From Streptomyces griseiscabiei (GTDB lineage Bacteria; Actinomycetota; Actinomycetes; Streptomycetales; Streptomycetaceae), in contig NZ_JAGJBZ010000002.1 of the NCBI RefSeq assembly GCF_020010925.1, positions 2,046,001 to 2,110,000 on the forward strand: DNA of 64,000 nt, written 5' to 3'. The first letter of the stretch is position 1; each line of letters opens with the position of its first letter. Below, one piece after another: positions 20,803 to 29,524 of this stretch. The position numbers and the translations under genes are program-made. The notes beneath the pieces were generated by a model. It was not told where the DNA came from, searched no databases, and saw only the letters and a list, made by a program, of their open reading frames with translations.

Positions 20803-21030
20803 TCACCTCTCCGGGCACCAGCTCCGCAGCAGGCGGAAGAACTCCTCCTCGTTCCCCGACAGTCCCGCCGCGGCCAGTGCCTGCTCCGCCTCGGCGAGTG
20901 CGGCGGGCGGCACGACGGGTGGTCGGCGGGACTCGGGCGGCCCGTCGAAGGCCGCTCGTACGGTTCCCAGCAGCCGCAGATAGGCCTGTACGGCGGCGCG
21001 CTCGCGGTCGGTCAGTACGGCGGTCGGCAT
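20803..21030 (-). CDS. Small hypothetical protein (75 residues)
   Basis: Predicted soluble, helix-rich protein of 75 residues with no recognised domain. It starts MPTAVLTDRERAAVQAYL and ends LRSWCPER; the only cysteine is near the C-terminus. The ATG at 21030 has GGGGAGAG eight bases upstream, and codon bias is typical. It may be the last gene of the leftward cassette (XRE, peptidase, membrane protein, oxygenase), 128 bp after the oxygenase stop. No function can be assigned. Confidence 0.55.
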   Translation of the reverse strand: MPTAVLTDRERAAVQAYLRLLGTVRAAFDGPPESRRPPVVPPAALAEAEQALAAAGLSGNEEEFFRLLRSWCPER

Positions 21031-21158
21031 CGAACGGCTCTCCCCTGGTCGGATCGGCGGAACTCCGTGCCGCCCCGGCACACGAGGGGCACCCTCCCAG
21101 CTTGCCGCCCACCACTGACAATCCGCCCGCCCCGACGCGCGGATGCCGCCGCCAGGCC

Positions 21159-22586
21159 CTACCGAGGCGCCGCGCCCAGCACCGTCTCCCGCTCATCGTC
21201 CGTCAGGGGTGGCCCGGTCAACGGGGACTTGACGGGGCCGCGGAGCACCGCCAGGACCACGTCCGGCCGGACGAGGGCGCCGATGGGCTCGGTGAGGGTG
21301 ACCACGCCGAGATACGCCTTGAAGACCAGGGGCCGGCCCAGCGCCGTACGCGTCAGCCGCTCCACATAGCGGCCGAAGAGCCGCCGCGCGGCGTTCGGGC
21401 GCTTGCCGATGGCCTCCGGGTAACGGATGTCCGTGCCGGTGGCCAGCTCCCAGGCGAGCGTCACCGGCACCGCCACGGCCTGCTGCACCCGGCGCGCCAG
21501 CCCCGGCGCCGACAGCCCGAGGGCGGCGACCCGCTCACGCAGCAGCACGGCGCTCTGCGCGGCGACGGACATGCCGTGGCCGTATATCGGGTTGTACGTG
21601 GCGACGGAGTCGCCGATCGCGACGAAGCCTTCGGGCCAGCCGGACACCTTCTCGAAGAAGCGCCGCCGGTTGATCGTGCTGCGGGTGACCACGACATCGG
21701 TCAGGGGCTCCGCGCGGGCGATCAGCTCACCCACGACCGGGTGTCTGACGGCGCGCGCGAACGCCTCGAACTCCTCGGCGACGGCGGTCGGCTGGCCTCC
21801 CCGGGTGCCCGACAGCGTCACCAGCCAGCGCCCGCCCTCGACGGGTACCAGGGTCGCGCTGCGCCCCGGCACCGGCTGCGAGCCGTCCGGCTGCACATTG
21901 ACCACCGGGTACTCCTCGGTGCCCGCGGGCGCCCGGAAGAGCCGGGTGGCGTACACGAGCCCCGAGTCGACCTCCTCCATCGGCGCGGGCGCCACCCCGA
22001 GCGTGTCGAGCCACGCGGTGCCCCGCGAACCGCGTCCGGCGGCGTCCACCACCAGATCGGCGCCGAGCACCCGCTCCTCCCCGTCGACGGAACGGACCCG
22101 CAGCCCCGTCACCCGGGACGCGTCGCCCTCCAGCCCCAGGATCTCGGTGCGGTCGAGCACGGTGACCCCGGGCCCGGCGAGCAACTGCGCGCGGACGACC
22201 GACTCCAGCAGATCGCGGCTGCACGCGATCATGAACTCCATCTCGGGCCAGCGCCGGACCCAGCCCTGCGCCGACAGCGAGACCAGACCGGTCGGCAGCG
22301 GGATGCGCCGGGCACCCGCCGCCAGCCAGGCGTCCGTGACCCCCGGCAGCAGGTCCTCCATGGCGCGCGCCCCGCCGGACCACAGGAGATGGGCGTGTCG
22401 GGCCTGGGGGACACCCTTGCGGGGCTCCGGGCCCTCGGGCAGCGTGTCGCGTTCGACGACGACGACCTCGGCGTGGTCGCGCAGCGCGGCGGCGGCCAGC
22501 AGACCGGCCAGGCCCGCGCCGACGACGACGGCGCGCCGGGCGGTCGTGACCGCCGAGTCGTGCGGGCCGCTAACGGGTTCTTTCAT
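21159..22586 (-). CDS. FAD-dependent oxidoreductase/monooxygenase
   Basis: Flavoprotein of the PHBH/geranylgeranyl-reductase-like superfamily, 475 residues. The FAD-binding Rossmann motif is VVVGAGLAGLLAAAALR (about 19-35), and the second FAD contact is FVAIGDSVATYNPIYGHGM in the C-terminal half. A conserved Arg follows the first motif region. ATG 22586 overlaps the 3' end of the membrane-protein gene by 17 bp. Its substrate could be an isoprenoid, given the polyprenyl synthase on the other side of the small gene; this is only suggested by position. Confidence 0.85.
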   Translation of the reverse strand: MKEPVSGPHDSAVTTARRAVVVGAGLAGLLAAAALRDHAEVVVVERDTLPEGPEPRKGVPQARHAHLLWSGGARAMEDLLPGVTDAWLAAGARRIPLPTGLVSLSAQGWVRRWPEMEFMIACSRDLLESVVRAQLLAGPGVTVLDRTEILGLEGDASRVTGLRVRSVDGEERVLGADLVVDAAGRGSRGTAWLDTLGVAPAPMEEVDSGLVYATRLFRAPAGTEEYPVVNVQPDGSQPVPGRSATLVPVEGGRWLVTLSGTRGGQPTAVAEEFEAFARAVRHPVVGELIARAEPLTDVVVTRSTINRRRFFEKVSGWPEGFVAIGDSVATYNPIYGHGMSVAAQSAVLLRERVAALGLSAPGLARRVQQAVAVPVTLAWELATGTDIRYPEAIGKRPNAARRLFGRYVERLTRTALGRPLVFKAYLGVVTLTEPIGALVRPDVVLAVLRGPVKSPLTGPPLTDDERETVLGAAPR

Positions 22587-23778
22587 GGAAGTCGCTCTCT
22601 GACCTGGTCGCGGCGGCCCATTCGCGGGCGGCCGCTACGACGGGTGACTGACGCAGGGCGATGGACATCCTGACGAGGTCACGGGGGTTCTCGGCGGGCG
22701 GGGCGGGGGTGTCGGCGGTGGCCGAGTCGATGACCCGGCCCTCCGGATCGTCCTCCTTGGCCCGGACGGCCGCCGTCACCATCGCCGCGTCCGCCTCCGC
22801 CCGCGCCTGGACGGGCTCGGAACCCGACGCGACGGCCGCGTCGTAGGCCCTGGCCCGTACCTCGGAGTCGAAGTACGGGTACAGGCTGAGCATGCCGTCG
22901 TGGATGTCGGACTCCCGCTGTGTCATCCGGAGCCTGGCAGGGGCCCACCAGGAGATCCGCACCTCGTGGCTCGCCTGGCCCCAGACCGGGCGCAACTCCC
23001 GCCACAGCGGGCCGAGCCGACGGTACATGGACCAGATGGTCCACGAGTCGTCGAGGCGCTCCCCGGCCAGCGGCAGACAGAAGCCGACCGCGCCGACCTG
23101 GGCGCCGGCGGACGCCAGCAGCGGGGCGACGTCCGTGCTCAGATGGTCCAGGTCGGCGCCCTGCCAGCGGGCGACCACGGCGATCAGTTTGACCGCCGCG
23201 AACGGGACGTTGAGCAGGAAGCCGGACGCGATGATCAGCAGCCCGGCGCGCAGCCAGCCACGCACCTGCAGCGCCCAGCGCCAGCACATCACGTTCATCG
23301 CGACACCCGCGACGGTGAAACCGACCAGGTAGAGCACGATCATCTCGCGCAGGAACGGGGTGTCGGCGTAGTACGTGTCGAAGTCCCGCACCCGCTCCAC
23401 GGGCGCCTCGCCGAGCACGAACAGCAGCACGATCGCCGCGCACACCGCGCCGTACCCGGCGATCCAGCGGCGGGAGAGCCTGCGGGTCGTCTCGGGCGGG
23501 CCGCCCCGCCAGTTGGTGATCAGCACCAGACAGGAGCCGCTGAACGCGCTCAGCAGGAAGTAGACGACGGGCGCCGAGATGTTGGTGACGCCGGTGACGT
23601 GGTTGAGCTGGGTGATCGTCGGCGGTGCGGCGAAACAGAAGACCAGGGCGGCCAGGGTCATCAGCGCGCACACGGACCTGATCAGCGGGTCGCGCCGGTT
23701 CCGCAGCAGCGCGGGCGTCTTCGAGGCCAGCGCGATCGTCATCGCGACGGCCGGGATGTAGTAGCTGGGCCCGTCCAT
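22570..23778 (-). CDS. MAB_1171c-like multi-pass membrane protein
   Basis: Integral membrane protein, 402 residues. About seven hydrophobic segments span residues 5-245, and a soluble C-terminal part (about 250-402) ends with a Ser-rich charged tail. It resembles the actinobacterial MAB_1171c family that is annotated as a putative transporter without experimental proof. Members are often found next to XRE regulators and ImmA/IrrE peptidases, as here. It begins 45 bp after the peptidase gene. It could be a sensor or exporter rather than a transporter. Confidence 0.75.
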   Translation of the reverse strand: MDGPSYYIPAVAMTIALASKTPALLRNRRDPLIRSVCALMTLAALVFCFAAPPTITQLNHVTGVTNISAPVVYFLLSAFSGSCLVLITNWRGGPPETTRRLSRRWIAGYGAVCAAIVLLFVLGEAPVERVRDFDTYYADTPFLREMIVLYLVGFTVAGVAMNVMCWRWALQVRGWLRAGLLIIASGFLLNVPFAAVKLIAVVARWQGADLDHLSTDVAPLLASAGAQVGAVGFCLPLAGERLDDSWTIWSMYRRLGPLWRELRPVWGQASHEVRISWWAPARLRMTQRESDIHDGMLSLYPYFDSEVRARAYDAAVASGSEPVQARAEADAAMVTAAVRAKEDDPEGRVIDSATADTPAPPAENPRDLVRMSIALRQSPVVAAAREWAAATRSESDFHERTR

Positions 23779-23823
23779 GTCCGCCGTGTCTCTGCGTCTC
23801 GTGCGTCTCGGAGTTCCGGCCGC

Positions 23824-24387
23824 TCAGCCCTGCGGCCCGCGGTAGCCCAGCGAGGCCCCGATACGGCCCGCCAGATGGTCGCGGCGCACCGGCCCGCGCA
23901 GCGCCGAACCGGCCAGCCACGTACGGCACTTGCTGGCCAGCAGCAGGCCGAAGCTCTCGGCGTCCTGCTCGTCCCTGAGGTCGAAACGGGTACGGGCGGC
24001 GACCTTCAGCACGGTCTCCCGCAGTTCGGTGTCCCGCAGATCCGCGTCCCGGCTCAATAAGCGCGCGGCGACCGCCACGCCCTCGACCTGCCGGCCGCAG
24101 TGCCCGGCCTGCATGTGCCACAGCTCGTGGCCGAGGATCACCAACTGGTGGTCGGGCGCGGTGCGTTCCTCGATGACGACCAGGTCCTGCTCGGCCATGT
24201 CCAGCCACAGCCCGCTGGCCGTGCCCGGCGGGAACGCGGCCGTACGGTAGTGGACGGGCCGGCCGCGGCGTCTGCTCATGGCGTCGCACAGGGCGCCGTA
24301 GAGGTCGGCGGGGTCCGCCGGTGCCGGCAGGTCGATCTCGCCGACCAGCTCGCCGCACAGACGGCGCATTTCCTTTCCGATGCTCAA
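23824..24387 (-). CDS. ImmA/IrrE-type zinc metallopeptidase with TTA codon
   Basis: Small gluzincin-like peptidase, 187 residues from the TTG at 24387, which has GGGGGAG six bases upstream; the ATG at 24369 is the main alternative. The zinc site is ILGHELWHMQAGH (HExxH). ImmA/IrrE proteins cleave partner XRE repressors, and an XRE gene lies 14 bp upstream in the same operon. A TTA leucine codon at 24058-24060 is in frame, so translation should depend on the bldA tRNA and occur mainly during differentiation. TTA is otherwise absent from the window's genes as far as I could see. Confidence 0.8.
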   Translation of the reverse strand: MSIGKEMRRLCGELVGEIDLPAPADPADLYGALCDAMSRRRGRPVHYRTAAFPPGTASGLWLDMAEQDLVVIEERTAPDHQLVILGHELWHMQAGHCGRQVEGVAVAARLLSRDADLRDTELRETVLKVAARTRFDLRDEQDAESFGLLLASKCRTWLAGSALRGPVRRDHLAGRIGASLGYRGPQG

Positions 24388-24401
24388 CTGATCTCCCCCG
24401 G

Positions 24402-25058
24402 TCAGGACTCGGGCCGCTTGACGCTCTCCAGCAGCATGTCCAGCCACTCCGCCACCTTGTCACGGTGCTGGTCGGTGGGCAGCTGGGCCGCCCGCCAGGC
24501 GATGGAGCGCACCCCGTGGTTCTGCAGCAGCCGCTGCAGCGGGTCGTCCACGGCCTCGGCCGCCGCGCGCTCACGGTCGGCGAGCTGCTGGAGGAGCTCC
24601 TGCTCGGTCCGCATCAGGGCGCTCGCCAGCGCCTCGGGGTCCTCGGCGGTGAGGAAGCCGGCGTGCACTCTGAAGAAGCGCTGGATGGCGTCGCAGTGCT
24701 CCATCGTGGGACGCCGGTCCCCGTTGATCAGGGCACCCGCCTGCTGGCGCGACATCCCGGCGCCGTCGGCGATCTCCTGCTGGGTGTACTTGCGGCCGCC
24801 CGGCTTGAGGCGGGTGCGGCGCAGCAGGCCCAGCCGCTGCAGAAAGCGGGCCTGGACGTCCGGTTCACCGGCGCGCTGGCCGCTCAGCAGGGCCTTCACC
24901 ACCGCCTCCGGCACGCCCGAGGCGACCGAGAGCCGCCGGGAGTCGAAGACCTCCGTGTGCCGTACGCGCAGCTTGTCGGCGAGCGCGGTGACACGGGCCA
25001 CGACGGCCGGCAGCAGAACCGTCGCCGCGGCGTCCGGAACCTCGAAGCCATCCGTCAC
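24402..25058 (-). CDS. XRE-family helix-turn-helix regulator
   Basis: Probable repressor, 218 residues, starting at GTG 25058 with GGAG nine bases upstream. The HTH lies in the middle (about 100-150): YTQQEIADGAGMSRQQAGALI followed by DRRPTMEHC, so the motif is embedded between two helical domains rather than at the N-terminus. The C-terminal part is acidic and Gln-rich. It is the first gene of the leftward cassette, and its own promoter region contains the 22-bp palindrome at 25201. It is the natural candidate target of the adjacent peptidase. Confidence 0.82.
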   Translation of the reverse strand: MTDGFEVPDAAATVLLPAVVARVTALADKLRVRHTEVFDSRRLSVASGVPEAVVKALLSGQRAGEPDVQARFLQRLGLLRRTRLKPGGRKYTQQEIADGAGMSRQQAGALINGDRRPTMEHCDAIQRFFRVHAGFLTAEDPEALASALMRTEQELLQQLADRERAAAEAVDDPLQRLLQNHGVRSIAWRAAQLPTDQHRDKVAEWLDMLLESVKRPES

Positions 25059-25200
25059 CGACAGATCTCCTACGTCTCTCTCAGGCCAATTTCGCGGTAC
25101 TGCGGAATCCGTGGATCCAAGCCTGGCGCGAGACCCTGGTCCCGGCAAGTACACCGTGAACTGCGGGGAGACTAGCGGTTGGGTCGAACTCACATCCAGG

Positions 25201-25222
25201 TCTCGCCACAACTGTGGCGAGA
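25201..25222. promoter_or_regulatory. Perfect palindromic operator candidate TCTCGCCACA-AC-TGTGGCGAGA
   Basis: Two perfect 10-bp arms separated by AC, located in the 274-bp region between the XRE gene (start 25058) and the MmyB-type gene (start 25333). It lies 35 bp upstream of a -35-like TTGACA for the rightward gene. Binding of the XRE protein here would control both directions; this is inferred from symmetry and position. Confidence 0.6.
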
Positions 25223-25256
25223 TTCAGCCGTCAACCGGCGCCAAATGCCACGATAG

Positions 25257-25286
25257 TTGACACGTCTGAGGCCGGGGCAGCAGGAT
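25257..25286 (+). promoter_or_regulatory. Sigma70-type promoter for the MmyB-like gene
   Basis: TTGACA at 25257-25262 and CAGGAT at 25281-25286, spaced by 18 bases, with the start codon 47 bases after the -10. Matches the vegetative HrdB consensus well at -35 and at five of six positions at -10. Confidence 0.5.
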
Positions 25287-25332
25287 CAAGGCGCCGCGAG
25301 AAGGCCGCATAGGCAAGAGGGGTGACCTCCCG

Positions 25333-26016
25333 ATGGCATATCAGGCAGGAGGGCGGCGGTCGGTACCGCGGCCCGTCCCCGACAGTCTCGAGACCCGGGA
25401 CGCGCAGGCGTATCTGCAGGACTACGCCGTGCTGCTGGACTCCGTCCTGTTCCCGTCCGCCGTCCTCGACCACCGCTGGGACGTCGTCGTCGCCAACGCC
25501 GCGTTCCGGTCGCTGTTCGGCAATGTGGGACCGCATCCGACGGCCATGCCCGACGACAACTTCCTGCGCTTCGTGCTCTTCCACCCGGACGCCGCCACGG
25601 TCCTCGGGGACCACGAGTCCAGCTGGTGCCTGCCGATGCTCGCCCATGTCGCCGCCGCGGTGGAGCACCACCCCCAGGACCGGGGCCTGCAGTCCATCCG
25701 CCGGGACATCGCCCAGGACCCGATCATGGACGCCGCCTACCGCCACGGCCTTCCGCACTGGCTCCGTACGGTCGGCCCCGCCGCCGGCCGGCACGACGGC
25801 GCCGTACGCCCCGTCGTCCACCCGGACCCGCGCTGGGGCGCCACCGACTGCCGGATCGTCGGCGAGACCCCCGACACCCTCCGCGACCTGGGCTACCACC
25901 GGATGACTCTCGTCCTGCGCGAGGTGGGCCGCCCGGCCAACCCCGTCCGCAGACCACGGCGCCCCCGGCGGGCCGTCCTCGGCCATCTGAGCGTGGTGCC
26001 CTCTCCCGAGCGGTGA
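25333..26016 (+). CDS. MmyB-like ligand-binding domain protein without HTH
   Basis: Protein of 227 residues with the PAS-like MmyB ligand-binding domain normally found at the C-terminus of XRE regulators; typical segments are DHRWDVVVANAAF and NFLRFVLFHPDA. No N-terminal helix-turn-helix is present, so it is a stand-alone sensor module. ATG 25333 has GAGGGGTG nine bases upstream. It is divergent from the XRE regulator gene and shares its control region, so the two may act as a split regulator in which one binds DNA and the other a fatty-acid-like ligand. That pairing is inference. Confidence 0.75.
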   Translation: MAYQAGGRRSVPRPVPDSLETRDAQAYLQDYAVLLDSVLFPSAVLDHRWDVVVANAAFRSLFGNVGPHPTAMPDDNFLRFVLFHPDAATVLGDHESSWCLPMLAHVAAAVEHHPQDRGLQSIRRDIAQDPIMDAAYRHGLPHWLRTVGPAAGRHDGAVRPVVHPDPRWGATDCRIVGETPDTLRDLGYHRMTLVLREVGRPANPVRRPRRPRRAVLGHLSVVPSPER

Positions 26017-26068
26017 GCCGCACCCCCTCCGGTGCCGCCGGCGTTCAGGTCGCCGACGGCACCGGAGG

Positions 26069-26890
26069 TCAATCCTTGTCCAGGGAGACGTCCCGAGGGA
26101 CGTCCCGCGGCGCGTCCTGCGGCACCCCGCGTTTGGCCGCCTGGATCTGCTCGTACACATGGGTCCGCAGCTCCGCGAAGCGCGGGGCCACCCGGGTGTG
26201 CAGCTGATCCCGCTCGGCGGGCAGATCGATCTTCAGCTGCTCCCGTACGACGGTGGGGGAGGCGGAGAGGACCAGGACCCGCTCGCCCAGATAGACGGCC
26301 TCGTCGATGTCATGGGTGACGAACAGGATCGTCATGCCCCGCTCCCGCCACAGGCCCCGCACCAGATCCTCCAGATCGGCACGGGTCTGCGCGTCCACCG
26401 CCGCGAACGGCTCGTCCATCAGCAGCACCTGGGGCTCGTACGCCAGCGCGCGGGCGATGGCGACCCGCTGCTGCATCCCGCCCGACAGCTGCCAGGGGTA
26501 GGCGCCCGCCGCGTCCGCGAGGCCGACCGATGCGAGCGCGTCGTCGACCAGCCCGCGCCGCCGTTCCTTGCTCAACCTCTTCTGTTTCAGCGGGAGTTCG
26601 ACGTTGTCGCGGACCCGCATCCAGGGGAACAGGCTGCGCCCGTACTCCTGGAAGACCACCGCCATCCCCGGCGGCGGACCCGCCACCGGCCGTCCCCCGA
26701 GCAGGACCTGACCGGCCGTCGGATCCAGCAGCCCGGCCACACACTTCAGCAGGGTCGTCTTGCCGCAGCCCGACGGGCCCACCAGACAGACCAGTTCGCC
26801 CGCCTCGACGGTGAAGGTGAGGTCCCGCACCGCCTCCACCCGGCGCCCGGAACCCTCGTAGACCTTCTTCAGGCCCCGTACATCCAGCAT
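26069..26890 (-). CDS. ABC transporter ATPase (SsuB/TauB type)
   Basis: Cytoplasmic ATPase of a nitrate/sulfonate/taurine-type importer, 273 residues. Walker A GPSGCGKTT, signature LSGGMQQR, Walker B VLLMDEP and switch His in FVTHDIDEA are all intact. ATG 26890 has AAGGAG nine bases upstream; a longer open frame upstream belongs to the permease gene region. The C-terminal tail carries repeated DVPRDV-type units. It follows the second permease by 26 bp and completes the four-gene importer. Confidence 0.9.
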   Translation of the reverse strand: MLDVRGLKKVYEGSGRRVEAVRDLTFTVEAGELVCLVGPSGCGKTTLLKCVAGLLDPTAGQVLLGGRPVAGPPPGMAVVFQEYGRSLFPWMRVRDNVELPLKQKRLSKERRRGLVDDALASVGLADAAGAYPWQLSGGMQQRVAIARALAYEPQVLLMDEPFAAVDAQTRADLEDLVRGLWRERGMTILFVTHDIDEAVYLGERVLVLSASPTVVREQLKIDLPAERDQLHTRVAPRFAELRTHVYEQIQAAKRGVPQDAPRDVPRDVSLDKD

Positions 26891-26916
26891 GGACCGCCGC
26901 TCCTTGTCGAGTCCCA

Positions 26917-27693
26917 CTACGACCGCCGGGATGACGCGCGCACACCGTGGTACCAGCCGAGCACGCGCCGCTCGACCAGCCGGAAAACGACGGACAGCAG
27001 AAAGCCGAGCAGACCGAGGACGAGGATGCCGGTCCACATGTCCGGGATCGCGAAACCGCGTTGGAACTGGACGATGGTGTACCCCAGCCCGTTGCTGGAC
27101 GCGGTCATCTCGCTGATGACCATGAGGATGATGCCGATGGACAGCGCCTGCCGCAGCCCCGCGAAGATCTGCGGGCTCGCCGAGCGCAGCACCACGTTCC
27201 GCAGCCGGGCGACGCCGGTGATGCCGTACGACCGGGCCGTCTCGGACAGCACGGGGTCCACCGCGCGGACGCCCTCGACCGTGTTGAGCAGGACCGGCCA
27301 GACACAGCCGCTCGCGATCACGGCGATCTTCATCGAGTCGCCGATGCCCGCGAACAGCATGATGACCGGGACGAGGACCGGCGGCGGCACGGCCCGCAGG
27401 AACTCCAGGACCGGTTCGCAGACCGCCCGCACCCGCCGGGAGGAGCCGATCACCGTGCCGAGCGCCACCCCGGCGACGGCCGCCAGGGCGTAACCGGCCG
27501 ACAGCCGCAGCAGGCTGGGCAGCACGTCGGCGCGCAGCCGCTCGGCGGTCCAGACGTCCGGGAAGGCGGTCAGGATCGTGCGCAGCGGCGGCCAGAACAC
27601 ATCGGTGCTGTCCGCCGACGCGAACCACCAGACCGTGACCAGCACGAGCGGCAGTGCGACGGCGAACAGCAGCCGCAGCAGGACCCGGCTCAC
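26917..27693 (-). CDS. ABC transporter permease (SsuC type), second
   Basis: Inner-membrane permease of the sulfonate/nitrate class, 258 residues, six helices, with the coupling loop around ETARSYGITGVARLRNVVL. GTG 27693 overlaps the stop of the upstream permease by four bases (GTGA). Two different permeases are encoded, so the channel is probably a heterodimer. Confidence 0.88.
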   Translation of the reverse strand: MSRVLLRLLFAVALPLVLVTVWWFASADSTDVFWPPLRTILTAFPDVWTAERLRADVLPSLLRLSAGYALAAVAGVALGTVIGSSRRVRAVCEPVLEFLRAVPPPVLVPVIMLFAGIGDSMKIAVIASGCVWPVLLNTVEGVRAVDPVLSETARSYGITGVARLRNVVLRSASPQIFAGLRQALSIGIILMVISEMTASSNGLGYTIVQFQRGFAIPDMWTGILVLGLLGFLLSVVFRLVERRVLGWYHGVRASSRRS

Positions 27694-28481
27694 ACCGCCA
27701 CCTCCCCGCGCACCGACTGGTGCCAGGCCAGCGCCCGCCGCTCCACCGCGCGGGCGCCCACATTGATCAGCAGCCCCAGCAGCCCGGTGACCACCACCAG
27801 GGCGTACATCTCCGGCACCGCCTGCGAGGTCTGGGCCACCGCGATGCGCTGGCCCAACCCCGGTGCCCCGATGACCAGTTCGGCGGTCACCGCCAGGATG
27901 AGGGCCACGGCGGCGGCCAGCCGGACCCCCGTCATGACGTACGGCAGGGCCGTGGGCCACAGCACGTACCGGACCCGGGCCCAGGGGCCGAGGCCGTAGG
28001 AGCGGGCGGTCTCCTCGGCGACCGGGTCGACGTCCTGGACGCCGTACAGGGTCTGGATGAGGATCTGCCAGAAGGACGCGTAGACCACCAGCAGCAGCAC
28101 CGAGCGCAGTTCGCTGCCGTAGAGCAGGACGGCGAGGGGGATCAGCGCGACCGAGGGGATCGGGCGCAGGAACTCGATCGTGGACGTGGTCGCCTCGCGC
28201 AGATACGGGACGACGGCGATGACGACCCCCGTCACGATCCCGGCCGTCACCGCGATCAGCAGGCCCACCGCCCAGCCGGTGAGGGTGTCGCCGAGCGCCG
28301 TCCAGAACGCGCCGTCGGCGAGTTCGGCGGCGAGCGCGTCGGCGACCCGGCTCACCGGCGGGAGATAGTCGTCCTCGACGAGGCCGACGCGCGGGGCGGC
28401 CTCCCACAGGGCGAGGAACCCGGCGAGCCCGGCCGCGCCGAGGGCGGCGTCGGCACCCCTCACGGCGGCGGCACCCTTCAC
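27690..28481 (-). CDS. ABC transporter permease (SsuC type), first
   Basis: Permease of 263 residues with six helices and the coupling loop around EETARSYGLGPWARVRYVLW. GTG 28481 overlaps the stop codon of the binding-protein gene by four bases. The loop sequence is similar to that of the second permease, as expected for paralogous subunits that share one ATPase. Confidence 0.88.
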   Translation of the reverse strand: MKGAAAVRGADAALGAAGLAGFLALWEAAPRVGLVEDDYLPPVSRVADALAAELADGAFWTALGDTLTGWAVGLLIAVTAGIVTGVVIAVVPYLREATTSTIEFLRPIPSVALIPLAVLLYGSELRSVLLLVVYASFWQILIQTLYGVQDVDPVAEETARSYGLGPWARVRYVLWPTALPYVMTGVRLAAAVALILAVTAELVIGAPGLGQRIAVAQTSQAVPEMYALVVVTGLLGLLINVGARAVERRALAWHQSVRGEVAV

Positions 28482-29446
28482 GGCAGCAGCTTGTCCAGGT
28501 CCGGGGCCTTCTCGAACAGGCCGTCCTGCTGCCCCAGTTCGGCCAGCCGCTCGATGGAGGCACGGTCCGGCTCCGCGGGCCAGCGGGGCAGCACGACCGT
28601 CTTCAGCAGGCTCTCCGGGATCTTCGTGTACGTGGTGATGATCTCCCGTACCTCGTCCGGGTGTTCGTCGGCGTACGCCAGCGACTCGGCCGTGGCCTCC
28701 TGGAACTTCTTCACCAACTCCGGGTTCTTCGCGGCGTACTGCTCGGAGGTGAAGTACATGGCCACGGTGAGGTCCGGGGACACGTCCACGAAGTTCGACG
28801 CCAGGACCGTGCCGCCCTGGGACTTGATGGTGGCGAGCGCGGGCTCCACGACACAGGCCGCGTCCACCTGGCCCTTGGCCAGCGCGGCCGGCATCTGGTC
28901 GAACGGCATCTCCACGTACTCGACCTTCGACGGGTCGCCGCCGTCCTTTCGGACCGACTCGTTGACCGAGGTGTCGCAGATGTTGCCCAGGGTGTTGGCC
29001 GCGACCTTCTTGCCCTCCAGCTCCTTCGCGGACTTCAGCGCGCTGCCCTTCGGCACGGCGATCTCCGCGAAGTCCGCGCCCGGCTTCCCGGTGGAGGCCA
29101 CCCCGTTCACCACGGCCTTCACCGGCACGTTCTTGGACTGGGCGACCAGCAGGGAGGTCATGTTGCTGAAGCCGAAGTCGAACTGCCCGGAGACGACACC
29201 GGGCACGATCGCCGCCCCGCCCTGCGCGAGCGTCGGCTCCAGCTTCAGCCCGCGCTCGCTGTAGAAGCCCTTCTTCTCGCCCAGGTACATCGGGGCGACA
29301 TCGATGATGGGGATCACGCCCAGCTTGAGCGTGGTGGTCCCGCCGGAGGCCGAACCCCCGCCACCCGAACCGGAGTCGGAGGAACCACAGGCGGTCGCGG
29401 CGGTGAACAAGGTGCCGGCCGCGAGGCCGATGAGCAGACGACGCAT
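28478..29446 (-). CDS. ABC transporter substrate-binding lipoprotein (SsuA/NMT1 type)
   Basis: Solute-binding lipoprotein, 322 residues. The signal ends with a lipobox-like TACG whose Cys begins a Gly/Ser linker. The mature part starts TLKLGVIP and has FGFSN and VVEPALATI motifs of the NMT1/SsuA fold. ATG 29446 has a G-rich ribosome site a few bases upstream. SsuA-like proteins bind sulfonates, nitrate, thiamine precursors or aromatic acids such as phthalate. With the neighbouring Rieske oxygenase and IclR regulator, import of an aromatic acid is the favoured guess. Confidence 0.88.
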   Translation of the reverse strand: MRRLLIGLAAGTLFTAATACGSSDSGSGGGGSASGGTTTLKLGVIPIIDVAPMYLGEKKGFYSERGLKLEPTLAQGGAAIVPGVVSGQFDFGFSNMTSLLVAQSKNVPVKAVVNGVASTGKPGADFAEIAVPKGSALKSAKELEGKKVAANTLGNICDTSVNESVRKDGGDPSKVEYVEMPFDQMPAALAKGQVDAACVVEPALATIKSQGGTVLASNFVDVSPDLTVAMYFTSEQYAAKNPELVKKFQEATAESLAYADEHPDEVREIITTYTKIPESLLKTVVLPRWPAEPDRASIERLAELGQQDGLFEKAPDLDKLLP

Positions 29447-29492
29447 GACTCCCCCAGACGGGAACGCTCTTCGACGGATGTCCTCGACAGGC

Positions 29493-29502
29493 TGTGCGCA
29501 CA
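29493..29502. promoter_or_regulatory. Candidate IclR operator TGTGCGCACA
   Basis: Perfect 10-bp palindrome just downstream of the predicted start of the leftward transporter transcript. The same GTGCGC core recurs in the rightward promoter, which suggests that the adjacent IclR protein acts on both. Confidence 0.45.
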
Positions 29503-29524
29503 CCGCACAGAAGTGCTCAGCGGG

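Noticed and set aside
24321..25175. Plus-strand open frame opposite the XRE regulator
   Set aside because: The minus-strand frame encodes a clear HTH protein with a ribosome site.
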